Shown: positions 44,053 through 54,381, counted from the stretch's first letter. The stretch is 64,000 bases of DNA from Desertimonas sp963733085 (GCA_963733085.1 CAVTBY010000010.1:248001-312000); one strand, 5' to 3'. The notes: generated by a model from the letters alone, not told the origin. Numbers and translations are program-made.

Positions 44053-45720
44053 TCAATCCATGAACGAACCCACACTGATCACGTCGTAGCCTCCGAGCCA
44101 CGTTCCGTTCAGTCGCGTCGACTGAGCATTGCGGTGGAACGACCACAACGTCCAGCGGCCGCTGTTGCCGGAGTAGATGAAGAGGTCGTCGACCCGACCG
44201 TCGTCGTCGTAGTCACCGGGAGCCACGACGTTGGTGTTCGTGCTCCAGTATCCGTTGCGGCGGTAAACACTTCTGAAGTTTGCCCAGCTCACGAGCACCC
44301 ACAGGCCGGTGCTGCGGTCCCACATGATCATCTCGTCGAAATCGCCACCAGCGCTGAAGTCACCGACGATGAGCTCGTCGTAGACGCGCGACCAAGTGCC
44401 GCGGGAGCGATAGATGGAGCGAAAGCTCGCCCACTGACTGGCAACCCACGCGCCCGTCGTCTGGTCCCAGTGAATCGTGTCGTTGACACGTCCGTTGCCA
44501 TCGAGATCGGCGGCAAAGATCCGGTCATACGCCCGCGACCACGTGCCGCGCCCTCGGTAGATGGGTGCGTAGTTCGACCATTGCTGCACCACGTAGTTGC
44601 CGGTCTGCCGGTCCCACAGGATCATGTCATTGACACGACCGTTGGCGTCCCAGTCACCGGCGATCACTTCGTCGTAGACCGTCGACAACGTTCCGATCCG
44701 CGCATTGAGCGAGTCGCCATTGTTCCAGTTCTGGACGATCCAGTTGCCGGTATTGATGTCCCACAGGAAGATCTCGTCTTGGATTCCATCTCCGTCCCAG
44801 TCACCGGCGATAGCTCGGTCATAGCCCGGCGGCAAGGACACACCTTCCTGATCGCTGGCGACCAGGTTCCACCATGACACCGCCTGGCGCCACGCCGAGT
44901 TCCGATCCCACAGGACCTGTGTGTCGAGCTTCGGAACCCACTGCGGGGCGCGACCCCAATACGACACGTTGCCGTTGGCCCCATTGGTCGTGAGGTCGAG
45001 GTGGACGTGGTCGTGATGGCCGATGCCGCATTGACGCATCGCTGTCCACGAGGCGATGCCACGGTCGCCGTCGCTGTTCCAGCAGCGATCGGCGAAGAGA
45101 ATCTGCTGGATTCCCAGCTTGCGGGCGATCGAGTTGACGTTTCCTTGGGCGTCGCGGGCGAGCAGCCAGTTGACGATCGATCGTCCGCGCGCTGAGTTGT
45201 AACCGCCACCAACCGTGCCCACCATGACGTCGATCGCTCGACCCTGGGCGTGGTTGCTCCAGCAGGTGCTGTGGAAATTGGGACTGGTCACCGGGTTCGC
45301 CTGCTGGCCGTTGCACGCGGGATCGTTGGCGGCGTCCCAGCGCTCACGGCAGAAGTACATCGTTCCTGCCGTTCCGCCGAATCGTGACACGATCTCGTTG
45401 AACGTCCACCCCGATCCGGTGAGCAGCCGCCCAGCGCAGACCTCCCGTGCCGTTCCTTCGAGCACGAGCGCGTCATAACGGAAGTCGTCGATCGGGTTCC
45501 TCGCCACGGCTGCGGCGAAGATCGTCACGCCGTCGTCATCGGCCGCTTCTGGTACTGCTGAGGTCGGTCGACTATCGGGCGGGCGGGGGCCGGGCGTGGC
45601 AATGTCGACGTTCTCATCGGGTCCACCTTCGTAGTCGCTGTCGGCGCCGGCGACGCTGGGAAGCAGGCAGATCAACGCCAAGGGGACGAGGCAGACGAGG
45701 GAGGATTTCCGCTTGAGCAT
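44053..45720 (-). CDS. Exported M15-type peptidase-like protein with FG-GAP repeats
   Basis: 555 residues from ATG 45720, with TACCGT (45729-45734 on the minus strand) 8 bases upstream. After a signal peptide (LVCLVPLALICLLPSVAGA) and an acidic/Pro linker, residues of about 85-250 contain WSNHAQGRAIDVMVG and GIGHHDHVHLDL: the S-x-H-x-x-G-x-A-x-D and H-D-H-V-H motifs of the zinc-binding M15/VanY-like carboxypeptidase fold, which acts on peptidoglycan stem peptides. The remainder is five or six FG-GAP-like units of about 48 residues (YDEVIAGDWDANGRVNDMIL), each with a calcium-type D-x-D-x-D/N-G loop. No frameshift. The propeller is closely related to that of the protein at 26409. Confidence 0.85.
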   Translation of the reverse strand: MLKRKSSLVCLVPLALICLLPSVAGADSDYEGGPDENVDIATPGPRPPDSRPTSAVPEAADDDGVTIFAAAVARNPIDDFRYDALVLEGTAREVCAGRLLTGSGWTFNEIVSRFGGTAGTMYFCRERWDAANDPACNGQQANPVTSPNFHSTCWSNHAQGRAIDVMVGTVGGGYNSARGRSIVNWLLARDAQGNVNSIARKLGIQQILFADRCWNSDGDRGIASWTAMRQCGIGHHDHVHLDLTTNGANGNVSYWGRAPQWVPKLDTQVLWDRNSAWRQAVSWWNLVASDQEGVSLPPGYDRAIAGDWDGDGIQDEIFLWDINTGNWIVQNWNNGDSLNARIGTLSTVYDEVIAGDWDANGRVNDMILWDRQTGNYVVQQWSNYAPIYRGRGTWSRAYDRIFAADLDGNGRVNDTIHWDQTTGAWVASQWASFRSIYRSRGTWSRVYDELIVGDFSAGGDFDEMIMWDRSTGLWVLVSWANFRSVYRRNGYWSTNTNVVAPGDYDDDGRVDDLFIYSGNSGRWTLWSFHRNAQSTRLNGTWLGGYDVISVGSFMD

Positions 45721-45917
45721 CTTGATCGACGGTACACAGTTCTGCTGCTGCACCCGCCAAGCCTCGGGTTGTTACCTGAGCACGGCAGCTGGGGCTCCCG
45801 ATTTGATGCGCCGGACCGAGTCGACTGGCTCGCGATGCCACCCGGTGCCTTGGTCGCCATGGACGGAGCGCGCCGCCTAAGGTCGTCGCCGTCGCCAACG
45901 TCTACCACGGAGTCCAC

Positions 45918-48365
45918 ATGCAGACGCGCCATCGCCGCAGCCATATCACGCTTGCCTTCGCGCTCCTGGCTACAGCCGTCTTCGGCGCCATCCCGAGCGG
46001 AAGCGCGGAAGCAGCGACGACGGTCGTCTACAACGGCGCTGGCTCGGCGCCGCGGATCAGCATCATCGGTGACTCGACGATCGCTGCGCTGCGCTGGACG
46101 AACCAGTTCGAGCCTCTCAAGCGCTTCAACTTCGTCTACGACGCCGAGTCGTGCAGACGGACCGTGCTCCCATCGTGTCGTGGCCGCGAGGGCTACACAC
46201 CAGACAACGTGATCAGCGCAATGCGGCGCCTGTCCGGGCGGTTGGGCTCGGTCCTCGTCATCATGGGAGGCTACGACGACCCGAGCTCCGGCTTCGCGGG
46301 TGCCGTCGACACCGTGATGGCGGAGGCCGCTCGGCAGGGCATCCCAACGGTCTTGTGGTTGTCGCTTCGCTCCAACGTCCCCTACGTCGGTCCCGGGTCG
46401 ATCTCGAATGCCGCCACGTTTCGTGCCAACAACCACACCCTGTACCGCAAGGCGATCCAGTACGGCCCGCGACTGCAAGTTGCCGACTGGGCGACCTACT
46501 CGGCAAACCACCCCGAGTGGTTCTACTCCGATGGGATCCACTTCACTCCTGCGGGGGCAAACGCCGGCGCAACGTTCATCGCCAACCAAGCCGGTCGAGT
46601 GCTCGACGGACACATCGTCACCCCACCCGCAGGGCAGGCTCGTCCCGCGGCACCGCGATCGCTGACTGCCGCAGTCGGCAACGGCGTCGGTTCCGGCAGC
46701 GTCCGCCTGACTTGGTCGACACCGAGTGCGACCGGCGGCGTGCCGATCAGTGACTACGTGATCCAGCGTTCGGACAACGGCGGGTTGACATGGATCTCGC
46801 TGCACGATCCGGTGACCACAGGACGTGTCTTCACGGCGAGGCGGTTGACGGACGGGTCGACCTATCGGTTCCGCGTCGCAGCTCGCAACGCCGTCGGCTG
46901 GGGACCGGCGAGCGCCGTCGTCGCGGCGACCCCACGACCGTCGATTCCGACGGCTCCGCGGTCGCTGACCACATCCGTCGGTAACGGCGTCGGTTCCGGC
47001 AACGTACGTCTTACGTGGGCGTCGCCCCTTTCCGGCGGTGGCGTTCCGATCACCGACTACGTGATCCAGCGCTCGGACAACGGCGGTGCGACGTGGATCT
47101 CGTTGCACGACACAGTGTCGACCAGCCGCACCTTCACAGCGACTCGATTGACGGACGGGTCGACCTACAGGTTCCGCGTCGCAGCCCGCAACGCCGCCGG
47201 CTGGGGCCCGGCGAGCAACATCGTCACCGCGACCCCACGTCCCTCGGTGCCATCGGCTCCACGGTCACTGACAGCCGCGACCGGCAGTGGTGTGGGCTCA
47301 GGACAGGTTCAGCTCACGTGGACTGCCCCGGCATCGACGGGAGGCATACCGATCACCGACTACGTGATCCAGCGCTCGGACAACGGCGGTACGACGTGGA
47401 TCTCGTTGCATGACCCGGTGTCGACCAGCCGCACCTTCACAGCGACTGCGACTGACGGACGGGTCGACCTACAGATTCCGCGTCGCAGCCCGCAATGCCG
47501 CTGGCTGGGGTCCGGTGAGCAACATCGTGACCGCGACGCCTGGTGATTCGCTGGCGGCCGCCGCGGTCTCAGAACCCACCACTACGACCACCAGCACCAC
47601 GACGAGTACGACCACCACCACCACCACACGACACCAACATCGTCGACGACCACAGCGCCTTCGACTTCCGCCGCGGCGCCAACGACAACGGCCTCACCAT
47701 CGACGACCTCGACCAGCACGAGCGTGGTCGTCGAACCACCCTCGAGCCAACCGCCGACCGCATCGACGATTGGCGACCTCGTCTGGCTGGACACCGACGG
47801 TGACGGTGTCCAGGCTCCCGAGGAAGCTGGTGTGGAAGGCGTTGTCGTCGTGCTGCTCGACGAAGCTGGGGTTGAGATCGCCCGTGACGTGACCGACCAC
47901 CGTGGTGAGTACGTCTTCGCCGATCTCGCCCCTGGGCCGTTCATGCTGGAGCTCGAGCTACCGACGGGCTACGGCATCGCCCCGCCCAACCAGGGGCACG
48001 ATGTCGAGCTCGACTCGGACCTGGTGACCGTGGACGAGCAACGCGGGACGGCGCGCACGCGGGTCCTGGTGGTTCCGGCCGAACATCTCGACGGCTTCGA
48101 TCTCGGCTTGGTGGCCTTGCCAGCGGAACCGGACGGGGCCACCGCAGCGGATGACGGAATCGAGGGGGGTGCCACGAGCAGTGCGCCCACAACAGCTGCG
48201 CCCGTCACCCAGCCACCGACGACTGTCCCAGCAACGACAGTCTCGACGACCGCTGCCCCGACGACGGCTGTCCCGACGACGACCATCGCTCCGACGAGTT
48301 CCCCGCCATCGACAACTTCACCACCGACGACTGCGACTCCAACGACTGCGCCAGTCGGCGACTGA
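45918..48365 (+). CDS. Exported SGNH-FN3-SdrD_B protein with Thr-rich linkers (two frameshifts)
   Basis: About 815 residues. Signal peptide (HITLAFALLATAVFGAIPSGSA), then an SGNH-like domain to about 230 (RISIIGDSTIAALRW; FYSDGIHFTPAGANAG), three nearly identical FN3 domains, a long Thr/Ser/Pro linker, an SdrD B-like collagen-binding-B fold (IGDLVWLDTDGDGVQAPEEA, DHRGEYVFADLAPG), and a Thr/Pro tail. Frame shifts: one extra base near 47447, visible by comparison with the two sister repeats, and one in the Thr tract near 47625. GGAG lies before ATG 45918 and a TAAGGT box at 45878. No LPxTG motif or membrane helix ends the protein. Possibly an O-glycosylated surface esterase or adhesin. Confidence 0.78.
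46647..47555 (+). repeat. Three tandem 303-bp FN3-coding repeats
   Basis: The codon AAC/AGT that opens the G-V-G-S-G segment recurs at 46680, 46983 and 47286, an exact 303-base (101-residue) period. Stretches such as the code for DYVIQRSDNGG are almost identical between units, indicating recent duplication or homogenisation. Confidence 0.85.
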
Positions 48366-48369
48366 AGAG

Positions 48370-48409
48370 GGCGCCGACAGGCCACGACGGACCGCTCGGT
48401 GTCGGCGCC
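48370..48409 (+). terminator. Hairpin after the SGNH-FN3 gene
   Basis: GGCGCCGACA (48370-48379) and TGTCGGCGCC (48400-48409) are perfect 10-bp arms starting 4 bases after the stop codon. ATTTGTGT follows. Confidence 0.65.
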
Positions 48410-48412
48410 GAT

Positions 48413-48457
48413 TTGTGTCAGCTGGATGTGCACGTAGCGGTCATGCGGCTGACACAA
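48413..48457. repeat. Palindrome with TTGTGTCAG ends
   Basis: TTGTGTCAGC (48413-48422) and GCTGACACAA (48448-48457) pair perfectly around a 25-base centre. The outer 9 bases match the ends of the palindrome at 19284-19326; both lie between convergent genes. Confidence 0.6.
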
Positions 48458-48492
48458 GTGATGGCCGGCGCCGAGCCGGGTGCGACAGCGGA

Positions 48493-49206
48493 TCAGGGCT
48501 TGCTCAGAACGGAGATGCAGTCCCAGTCGTTGCGGAAAACCTGGTCTCTCAGGGTGAGACCCGCCTCGTGGGCGAATTCCACCATGAGGTCCGCTGTCAT
48601 CGCCGTCCGCGCGCCGCTGTCGCGTCGGCCCCTGCCACTGTGATCGAGCCACGCGGTCCCGCCTGACGCGAGCAGCGCTGGCATCTGCACGACGTAGCCC
48701 CGGACCACGTCGGGGTGCATGTGCACCATGCTGTCGTAGCAAGCGATGAGGTCGTACGGTGCGCCCGCGACATCCGCCAGCGACCGTCCGTCGTTGACGA
48801 TGAAGTCAAGCGGAATCGGCAAGGCACCGAAGCGCCCACGGCAGATCTCGATTGCCGCGGCGTTCAAGTCAACCAGACTGAGCCGGCTTGCGTAGCGGAT
48901 CAGCTCGGACGTCAGGCGCCCGCCCCCGGGCGATATCTCGAGGATCGCCAGGTCGTACCGGCTGCCGATGTACGGGCGAAGAAACTTGTCAGCGAGTGCC
49001 GCAAACGTCGCCGGCGTCTGGGGGGCTCCGCCTCCCCACTGGTAGCCGAAGCTGTCCAGTTCCCGCCATGTCCTGGCATCTCCCCACCGGCGCCGATTCC
49101 AGGCGATGTTCTCGCCCGGATCGTCGGCGGCGGCGCGCTCTTGACCCCTTCGGTTCCCGCGGCGGCGCGGACTGGACGATGCGGCCGGCACGTGTACGGA
49201 CACCAT
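48493..49206 (-). CDS. Class I SAM-dependent methyltransferase
   Basis: 237 residues. LAILEISPGGGRLTSELIRYA is motif I (P instead of the more usual A/C), SLVDLNAAAIEICRGRF motif II, and YDLIACYDSMVHMHPDVV with LASGGTAWLDHSG motifs III-IV. The first 60 residues include WNRRRWGDARTW, seen in methyltransferases of glycan loci. The start is the GTG at 49206; an internal start is possible. It lies 44 bases downstream of the GT2 gene on the same strand and is probably in its operon. Acceptor unknown. Confidence 0.75.
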   Translation of the reverse strand: MVSVHVPAASSSPRRRGNRRGQERAAADDPGENIAWNRRRWGDARTWRELDSFGYQWGGGAPQTPATFAALADKFLRPYIGSRYDLAILEISPGGGRLTSELIRYASRLSLVDLNAAAIEICRGRFGALPIPLDFIVNDGRSLADVAGAPYDLIACYDSMVHMHPDVVRGYVVQMPALLASGGTAWLDHSGRGRRDSGARTAMTADLMVEFAHEAGLTLRDQVFRNDWDCISVLSKP

Positions 49207-49250
49207 TCAGGGCGGATGACACGAAACGGCGCACTGCCCCGTCGTCTGAG

Positions 49251-51553
49251 TTACCGATCACGATCGATCACCTCGAGAATCACGTCCGCAGCGCGGACCT
49301 CGGAGGGTCGTTGGGCGTCGATGTCGACCTGCATTCGGAAGAACTTCTCCGCTCGATCGCGGTAGCCGACCCGCCACGCCAGTGCAGTCCTGAGTGCGTC
49401 GGCCAATTCCTCGGCTGAGCGACTGACGAGGAATGCACCCGCGGCTCGGCAAACGTGGGGACGCGCTCACCGTGGGGGTTGTGGTACACGAACGGGATGC
49501 CACGGGCCATCGCTTCGAACGGCACCGTCGAGAATCGAGAGATCAACACGCCGGCACGGTTGATCTCGTAGCGGAAGGGCTTCGATGCACTCGGCAACGA
49601 AGACGGCGCCTGCTCCTCGGCCGGATGTCGCGAGACGATTGCGTCGACTCCCGCGCGTCGAGCACCTTCCTCAACAGACTTCATCCACGCTTGCCGACGA
49701 TCTGCCAGCACGGCGTAGGTGAAGTTGAGATTTACCAGGGCGTGACGCCCCGGTGACGACGCCGGCGCTTGCCAGATGCGCTCGAGCCGCGAGCTGCCCA
49801 CGACTCGTACGTCTCGTTCGGGCAACGCGTCGACGTCGTTCTGACCCTGCCCGAGGATGACCGCGGCCGCCAGGTACGGGTACCGCACCTGGCCGGTGTC
49901 GACGTCGTCGAAGTCCTGCACGCCTTCGACCTTGGCAAAGGTCGGGATGCCCTCACGGTTGCAGGCGTCGAGCGCTGGGCGTGAACGTGCCCAGTCATTG
50001 AGAACGACGAGACCAGCGGCGCGCACCACCAGTGTGGGGTCGAATGGGAGGATTTCGCCCGCGTACCGACCGACCGCGAACGTCGTCGTGTCGAACTGCC
50101 TGGCAGCTGCCATGAACCAGGTCTTCACCCCTCGCCGGACGAGTTCGTCGTGGAGCGGGCCCAGCTCATCGACGTGGTAGGCGGACTCGGGGACCAGGAT
50201 CACCGAACCGTCGAATGCTTCGGCCAGACTTCGCGACGTGACCTGAGGTGCGCGTATCCGTTGTGACCGCCCACGAAGCCCATCGCGGTCGAATTCACTT
50301 TCCTGCTCCACTCGGAAGGGTCCGGCTGAGGAGACCAGCCGGTCGAGGAGAACGACGATGCGTTCGCGGATCTGACTGACCTCCGCAGGGCTCGTACGGA
50401 CGAGCCGGGCACTCACGCTCGACGTCAGTGAGGCGACATACCGTCGCGGTTCGAGGTTTCGCCGAAACGACTCGGTGAACTCTCGGCAACCGATCCGTAC
50501 TGCCCGATCGAGGTCGGTCGTCGCCAGCACAGCCAGGTGGGTGAGTATCTGCGATGCGTAGCCGAGTTCGAAGCCGGCCGCGCTCAACGTGCGCGTATCG
50601 CTGCTCGACGCGCCGATTGGGAGCTTGGACTTGGGCAGATCTGCGTTGCGAAGAGCCTGCAACATGCACTCGAGCTGTAGCTCGGGCGAACCGATGACCA
50701 TCGACCCTGGCGAACGTCTGTATCCAATGCCGACGACCGGGGCGTAGACGAATCGATATCCCGCGCGCGTCACCCTCAGCCACATGTCGAGGTCTTCCGC
50801 TCGCGGCAGGGTCTCGTCGAAGCCGCCGGTCGCCTCGAGGGCCTCAATCTTGAGCACGGGACTCGAGGACACGAACGGGGCGCCCGCCGCGAGGTCAGCA
50901 AAGTTCACGTCGTGACGGCCGCGCGCCGTTCGCCTCCGCGAACATTGCTCGAGGCGATCGAGTGGATCAATTCCCACCCAGTCGCAGTAGGCGCCGACCA
51001 CGTTCGGCGGCTGATCGCGAAGTGCTTCGATGCGGCCGCGCAAGGAGCCCTTGAGCAGTAGATCGTCATCATCGAGGAAGCAGACGAGGGGTGCTCGAGC
51101 AGCCGCGATCCCCGTGTTGCGTGCCGCCGACAGGCCGCGCACCTGGTCATGGGCGAGAATCACGAAGCGCTGGTCGATCGCGGCGAAGCTCTGGGCAACT
51201 TGAACAGCGTCGTCGAGCGAGGCGTCGTCGACGACGATGCACTCCCACTCGGCGAGGTCCTGCATCTGAACGCTGCGAAGCGTCAGGCCGAGCAACTCGG
51301 ATCGGTCCTGGGACGTGACGACGATTGAAACCTGTGGGTGGGGGGCGACATTCGCCCGCGTCGGTCGCTCACGGCGCCGTTGAAGCTGCTGGGGGCGCAA
51401 TGAGACCCGAACGCTGCGAAGTCGACTCGCCAGGCGCCGAACCCGCCAGCGCGTCCCATGGGCGAGCGCTGCGGTCAATCCAGCCAGTCCATCTCGACGC
51501 AATGTCGCGAACAATCGGTGCCAGCGACCTCGGGCTGTCGGGTTCACGTCCAA
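49251..51553 (-). CDS. GT2 plus GT-B-like two-domain glycosyltransferase (late frameshift)
   Basis: About 767 residues. The lead-in is basic; the GT-A domain runs from about 75 to 300 (VSIVVTSQDRSELLGLTLRS, ECIVVDDASLDD, VCFLDDDDLLLKG, GGFDETLPRAEDLDMWLRV). A helical linker follows, then from about 450 a GT-B-like region with VILGQGQNDVDALPERDV, IVSRHPAEEQAP and ISRFSTVPFEAMARGIPFV, as in CDP-glycerol/epimerase-like transferases. One base is lost near 49441; the next frame continues FLVSRSAEELADALRTALAW and ends at TAA 49251 rather than at 49280. Start TTG 51553 or GTG 51547 is uncertain. Probably adds two different residues. Confidence 0.78.
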
Positions 51554-51582
51554 GCGCTTCGGGGGCGTCGTACCCGCTGCAT
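51544..51582 (-). other. Possible 12-codon leader ORF of the two-domain GT gene
   Basis: ATG 51582 lies 8 bases after TACCTT (51591-51596 on the minus strand) and encodes MQRVRRPRSAWT; its TGA overlaps GTG 51547 of the main gene. Either a leaderless leader peptide or the true N-terminus split by an indel. Confidence 0.3.
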
Positions 51583-51622
51583 CGCGGGTGAAGGTATCAG
51601 CGGTTTCGCAGACGCAGGGCAG

Positions 51623-52522
51623 TCACCGTCGCTCGCCGGTCAGGTAGGAAGCAGACCGGCGGATCAACCCGAGCACTCCGTGACGGCGGACGACGTGCCG
51701 GGCGACCGTCAGGACTGGAAGCCGCGGATTCCGATCGTCTGTACACGCAGCAAGGCCGTCGAGCCAGCGTTGAACGCCCGCGGCGAAGGTGCCGTCGATC
51801 GGCTCGGGTGTGAGCAGCCAATCCGTTTCACGGCGGCCCGGTGCTCCGTTGATTCTCGGACGTGGCGACCATTCGGCATCCTTGGACAGCCGGTAGTACG
51901 AGTAGCCGAGTCCTTCCATCGCTGCGGACAACTCGACGCCATGGTCATGTCCGCGCCGGTGAAGGACCTCGACAACGAGCCAAGGTCGGAACCGTCGCAA
52001 CGTCCGTTGCGCCCCACCCAGTACGGCCGGCTCGAATGTCTCGACATCAATCTTGACGATGTTCGGTTTCAGACCGGATGCTTCGACGTACTGGTCAAGC
52101 GTCGTCACCTCGACGTCGATTGTGCCAACGCTCTCCTTGAAACCGGCGACCAGCGAGTTTGTCGAGTCCGAGATCGCCGACAGATGCAGCGGCACGGTTC
52201 CGCTTTGGGCGCCGAGAGCACATTGCACGACCCGCCAGACGTCGGGTTTGAGTCCGTTGACGAGGAGCACGCGTCGAGCCATTTCCGCGACGTCCGGAGT
52301 CGGCTCGAACGCGACCACACAACCCGGGTCGAACATGACGCCGCAAATCGCCGAGTACAGGCCCATGTTGGCGCCGACGTCGACGAAGTGAAAGCCGGGT
52401 GCTTGACGCTCGAACGCGGCCAACAGCGCAGCCATCGTCGCCGGCTCGTAGCCGCCGAGGCCGGTGCGTCGGAGGGAGCGCTGAACCGCCGTTGAAACCG
52501 GGTCGACGATGTCAAGCTTCAA
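51623..52522 (-). CDS. FkbM family methyltransferase
   Basis: 299 residues, TTG start at 52522 (no better start in frame). FHFVDVGANMGLYSAICG is motif I, VVAFEPTPDVAEMARR motif II, and NIVKIDVETFEPAVLGGAQRTL the diagnostic FkbM segment; PWLVVEVLHRRG follows. FkbM enzymes O-methylate hydroxyls of sugars or polyketides, here most likely a sugar of the surface glycan. The C-terminal 60 residues are basic and specific to this protein. A possible TAGGCT box lies 53 bases upstream (52575-52580), so this gene may have a short leader. It lies between the Stealth gene and the two-domain GT gene, all leftward. Confidence 0.83.
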   Translation of the reverse strand: MKLDIVDPVSTAVQRSLRRTGLGGYEPATMAALLAAFERQAPGFHFVDVGANMGLYSAICGVMFDPGCVVAFEPTPDVAEMARRVLLVNGLKPDVWRVVQCALGAQSGTVPLHLSAISDSTNSLVAGFKESVGTIDVEVTTLDQYVEASGLKPNIVKIDVETFEPAVLGGAQRTLRRFRPWLVVEVLHRRGHDHGVELSAAMEGLGYSYYRLSKDAEWSPRPRINGAPGRRETDWLLTPEPIDGTFAAGVQRWLDGLAACTDDRNPRLPVLTVARHVVRRHGVLGLIRRSASYLTGERR

Positions 52523-52577
52523 CGGAGTGCCGTCGGGGCAGTTCGGAAGCGGCAGGCGATAATGGATTCGGGCCAGC

Positions 52578-54269
52578 CTATGTGCTGGACCGCTTGCGCT
52601 CCCACGGTGCCGGCACCGGGAAGTAGCCGGTGAGGAACTCCGCGACCAACGCTGCCGCTCGTCGTCGATTCCCTGCGACCACCTCGGTCTCGTTGAGACA
52701 GAAGACGTCGAACCGTCGGCCGAGCTTCAGCCGGTCCAGATGCCACTGCAATCTGCCGGATTCGAGGTTCACGTACTCGACAGCCAGCGAGTCCGTCACA
52801 GCTTGACCGACGGCAAGGGCGTAGTTCTGGGCGAGTGATGCCGGAACGCTGAGGTCGTCGGGGTGACGGAAACGGTGACGCATCGTCGACTCGACCTGGT
52901 CGGCGTAACGCTTGGACAGGTCATCGAGCAGGGAGCGGCGCAACGAGAACGGTGCATGGTGGGGTTTGAAGGCGGCGACACGCCCGAAGTCCCGCGCCAG
53001 TAACTGGCGACCTCGCATTGCGGCGTTGTCGACTGCGATTTGCCGGTCGTCGGTCACCCCCGGGACGCGAGCATCACTGAAAAAGACCTTCGGCAGGCCA
53101 CTCGACGTGAAGAAGCGGTCGGGGCGAAGTGGCCTCCCCACGAAAACGTCGTCGTTGAAGTAGACGAAGTGCTCGCTGAGACCATCGATGCGGTGCAGAG
53201 CAGCTTCGATCGCGTGCGAATTGAACGTGGGCAGGCAGCGTTCAGGGAGGATGTCGCGATGCGACACGACCGAGATCCGTGGGTCACTCGTGTCGAGCCA
53301 TGTCGGAACCTGATCGGCAGTCACGACGAATATCCGCCGAATCCAGTCGCATCCGAACCACAACGAACGCAGCGAGTGCCGCAACTCGTCGTTGTCCCGA
53401 TATCGGCCGGCTACGAGGTCCCTGTCGAGGCTCCTGTCACGCTGTTCGCGTTGCGACCACGCGTCGAAGTCGGCGCGCCATCTGGGGTCTGAATCGTCAA
53501 CCCAGGTATAGACGACGTCGACCTCGCCACTGAATCGGTCGAGGCGATTGCCGATCGGGAATGCCGAGCGGCCGGGATACTGCCGTCCGTCGATCGTCTC
53601 GACCGTCGACGGGCTTCGGACGTCGAACCGCGACTGACCGCGCTCGCCGATCATCTCCTGCTTGCCGGAATCACCGATCTCCCAGAACGTGATGACCGTC
53701 GCCTGCTCTGGTCCGGCGAGCCGATCTCCGTTCGCCCACGCCCGGTACACCGCCCAACTCGTCGACCGTCTCAAGTGGAACGGAAGCGCGCGATCCGTGA
53801 GCTCCACGGTGCCCCGTCGGCGTCCACGCTCCCAGTCGACGTACCAGGCGTCCTCGGCGGCGAGCGTCCTCAGCGCGTCCCATGCTCGTGGGCGCGAGTC
53901 CGCGACGACGCCGAAAACGAGGTGCTCGTCCGAGCGATCGACAATGAACACATCGACGCCGGCAGCAGCGAGCGCACCGGTCACGGACCCGGCGAACTCG
54001 TGGGTCAGTTGCTGTGAGGACGTCGCGAGTCGACCTGCGACGACGACTCGGCGGGCACCGGAACGCACGACCAGCCGATCCGCAGATGGGTGTCCAAGCG
54101 CTGGGCGTATGGATGACACAAATCGGTCGAAGCGGTCCGCGACACGAAGTGTGGTCGTGTCGAGCAGCAGCGAACGGACGGTCGGTGGCAGGCGGCCGTC
54201 GACGCGAAAGCGAGCCCACAATCGACGAAACCTCGCCGCGCGCAGCTTTGAGCGCTTGCGAGACGCCAT
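52578..54269 (-). CDS. Stealth family sugar-phosphate transferase
   Basis: 563 residues from ATG 54269, 7 bases after a TACCCT box (54277-54282, minus strand). After 245 residues of variable N-terminal domain come the conserved Stealth regions: CR1 DVVYTWVDDSDPRW (251-264), CR2 YRDNDELRHSLRSLWF to EHFVYFNDDVFVGRP, CR3 around KPHHAPFSLRRSLLDDL, and CR4 FCLNET near the end. Stealth proteins transfer hexose-1-phosphate to build phosphodiester-linked capsules (as in meningococcal and mycobacterial examples). With the CDP-glycerol-transferase-like gene divergent from it, this argues for a phosphate-containing surface polymer. Sugar unknown. Confidence 0.87.
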   Translation of the reverse strand: MASRKRSKLRAARFRRLWARFRVDGRLPPTVRSLLLDTTTLRVADRFDRFVSSIRPALGHPSADRLVVRSGARRVVVAGRLATSSQQLTHEFAGSVTGALAAAGVDVFIVDRSDEHLVFGVVADSRPRAWDALRTLAAEDAWYVDWERGRRRGTVELTDRALPFHLRRSTSWAVYRAWANGDRLAGPEQATVITFWEIGDSGKQEMIGERGQSRFDVRSPSTVETIDGRQYPGRSAFPIGNRLDRFSGEVDVVYTWVDDSDPRWRADFDAWSQREQRDRSLDRDLVAGRYRDNDELRHSLRSLWFGCDWIRRIFVVTADQVPTWLDTSDPRISVVSHRDILPERCLPTFNSHAIEAALHRIDGLSEHFVYFNDDVFVGRPLRPDRFFTSSGLPKVFFSDARVPGVTDDRQIAVDNAAMRGRQLLARDFGRVAAFKPHHAPFSLRRSLLDDLSKRYADQVESTMRHRFRHPDDLSVPASLAQNYALAVGQAVTDSLAVEYVNLESGRLQWHLDRLKLGRRFDVFCLNETEVVAGNRRRAAALVAEFLTGYFPVPAPWERKRSST

Positions 54270-54381
54270 GGCTGGCAGGGTAGCTGGGAGGTGACGATGG
54301 CGTTCTGGCATCCCATAACGTCGTGCGCACGGCAGCGACGCGCCGACGGCCCACGATGAATCAACACCTTCGCAACGACAG

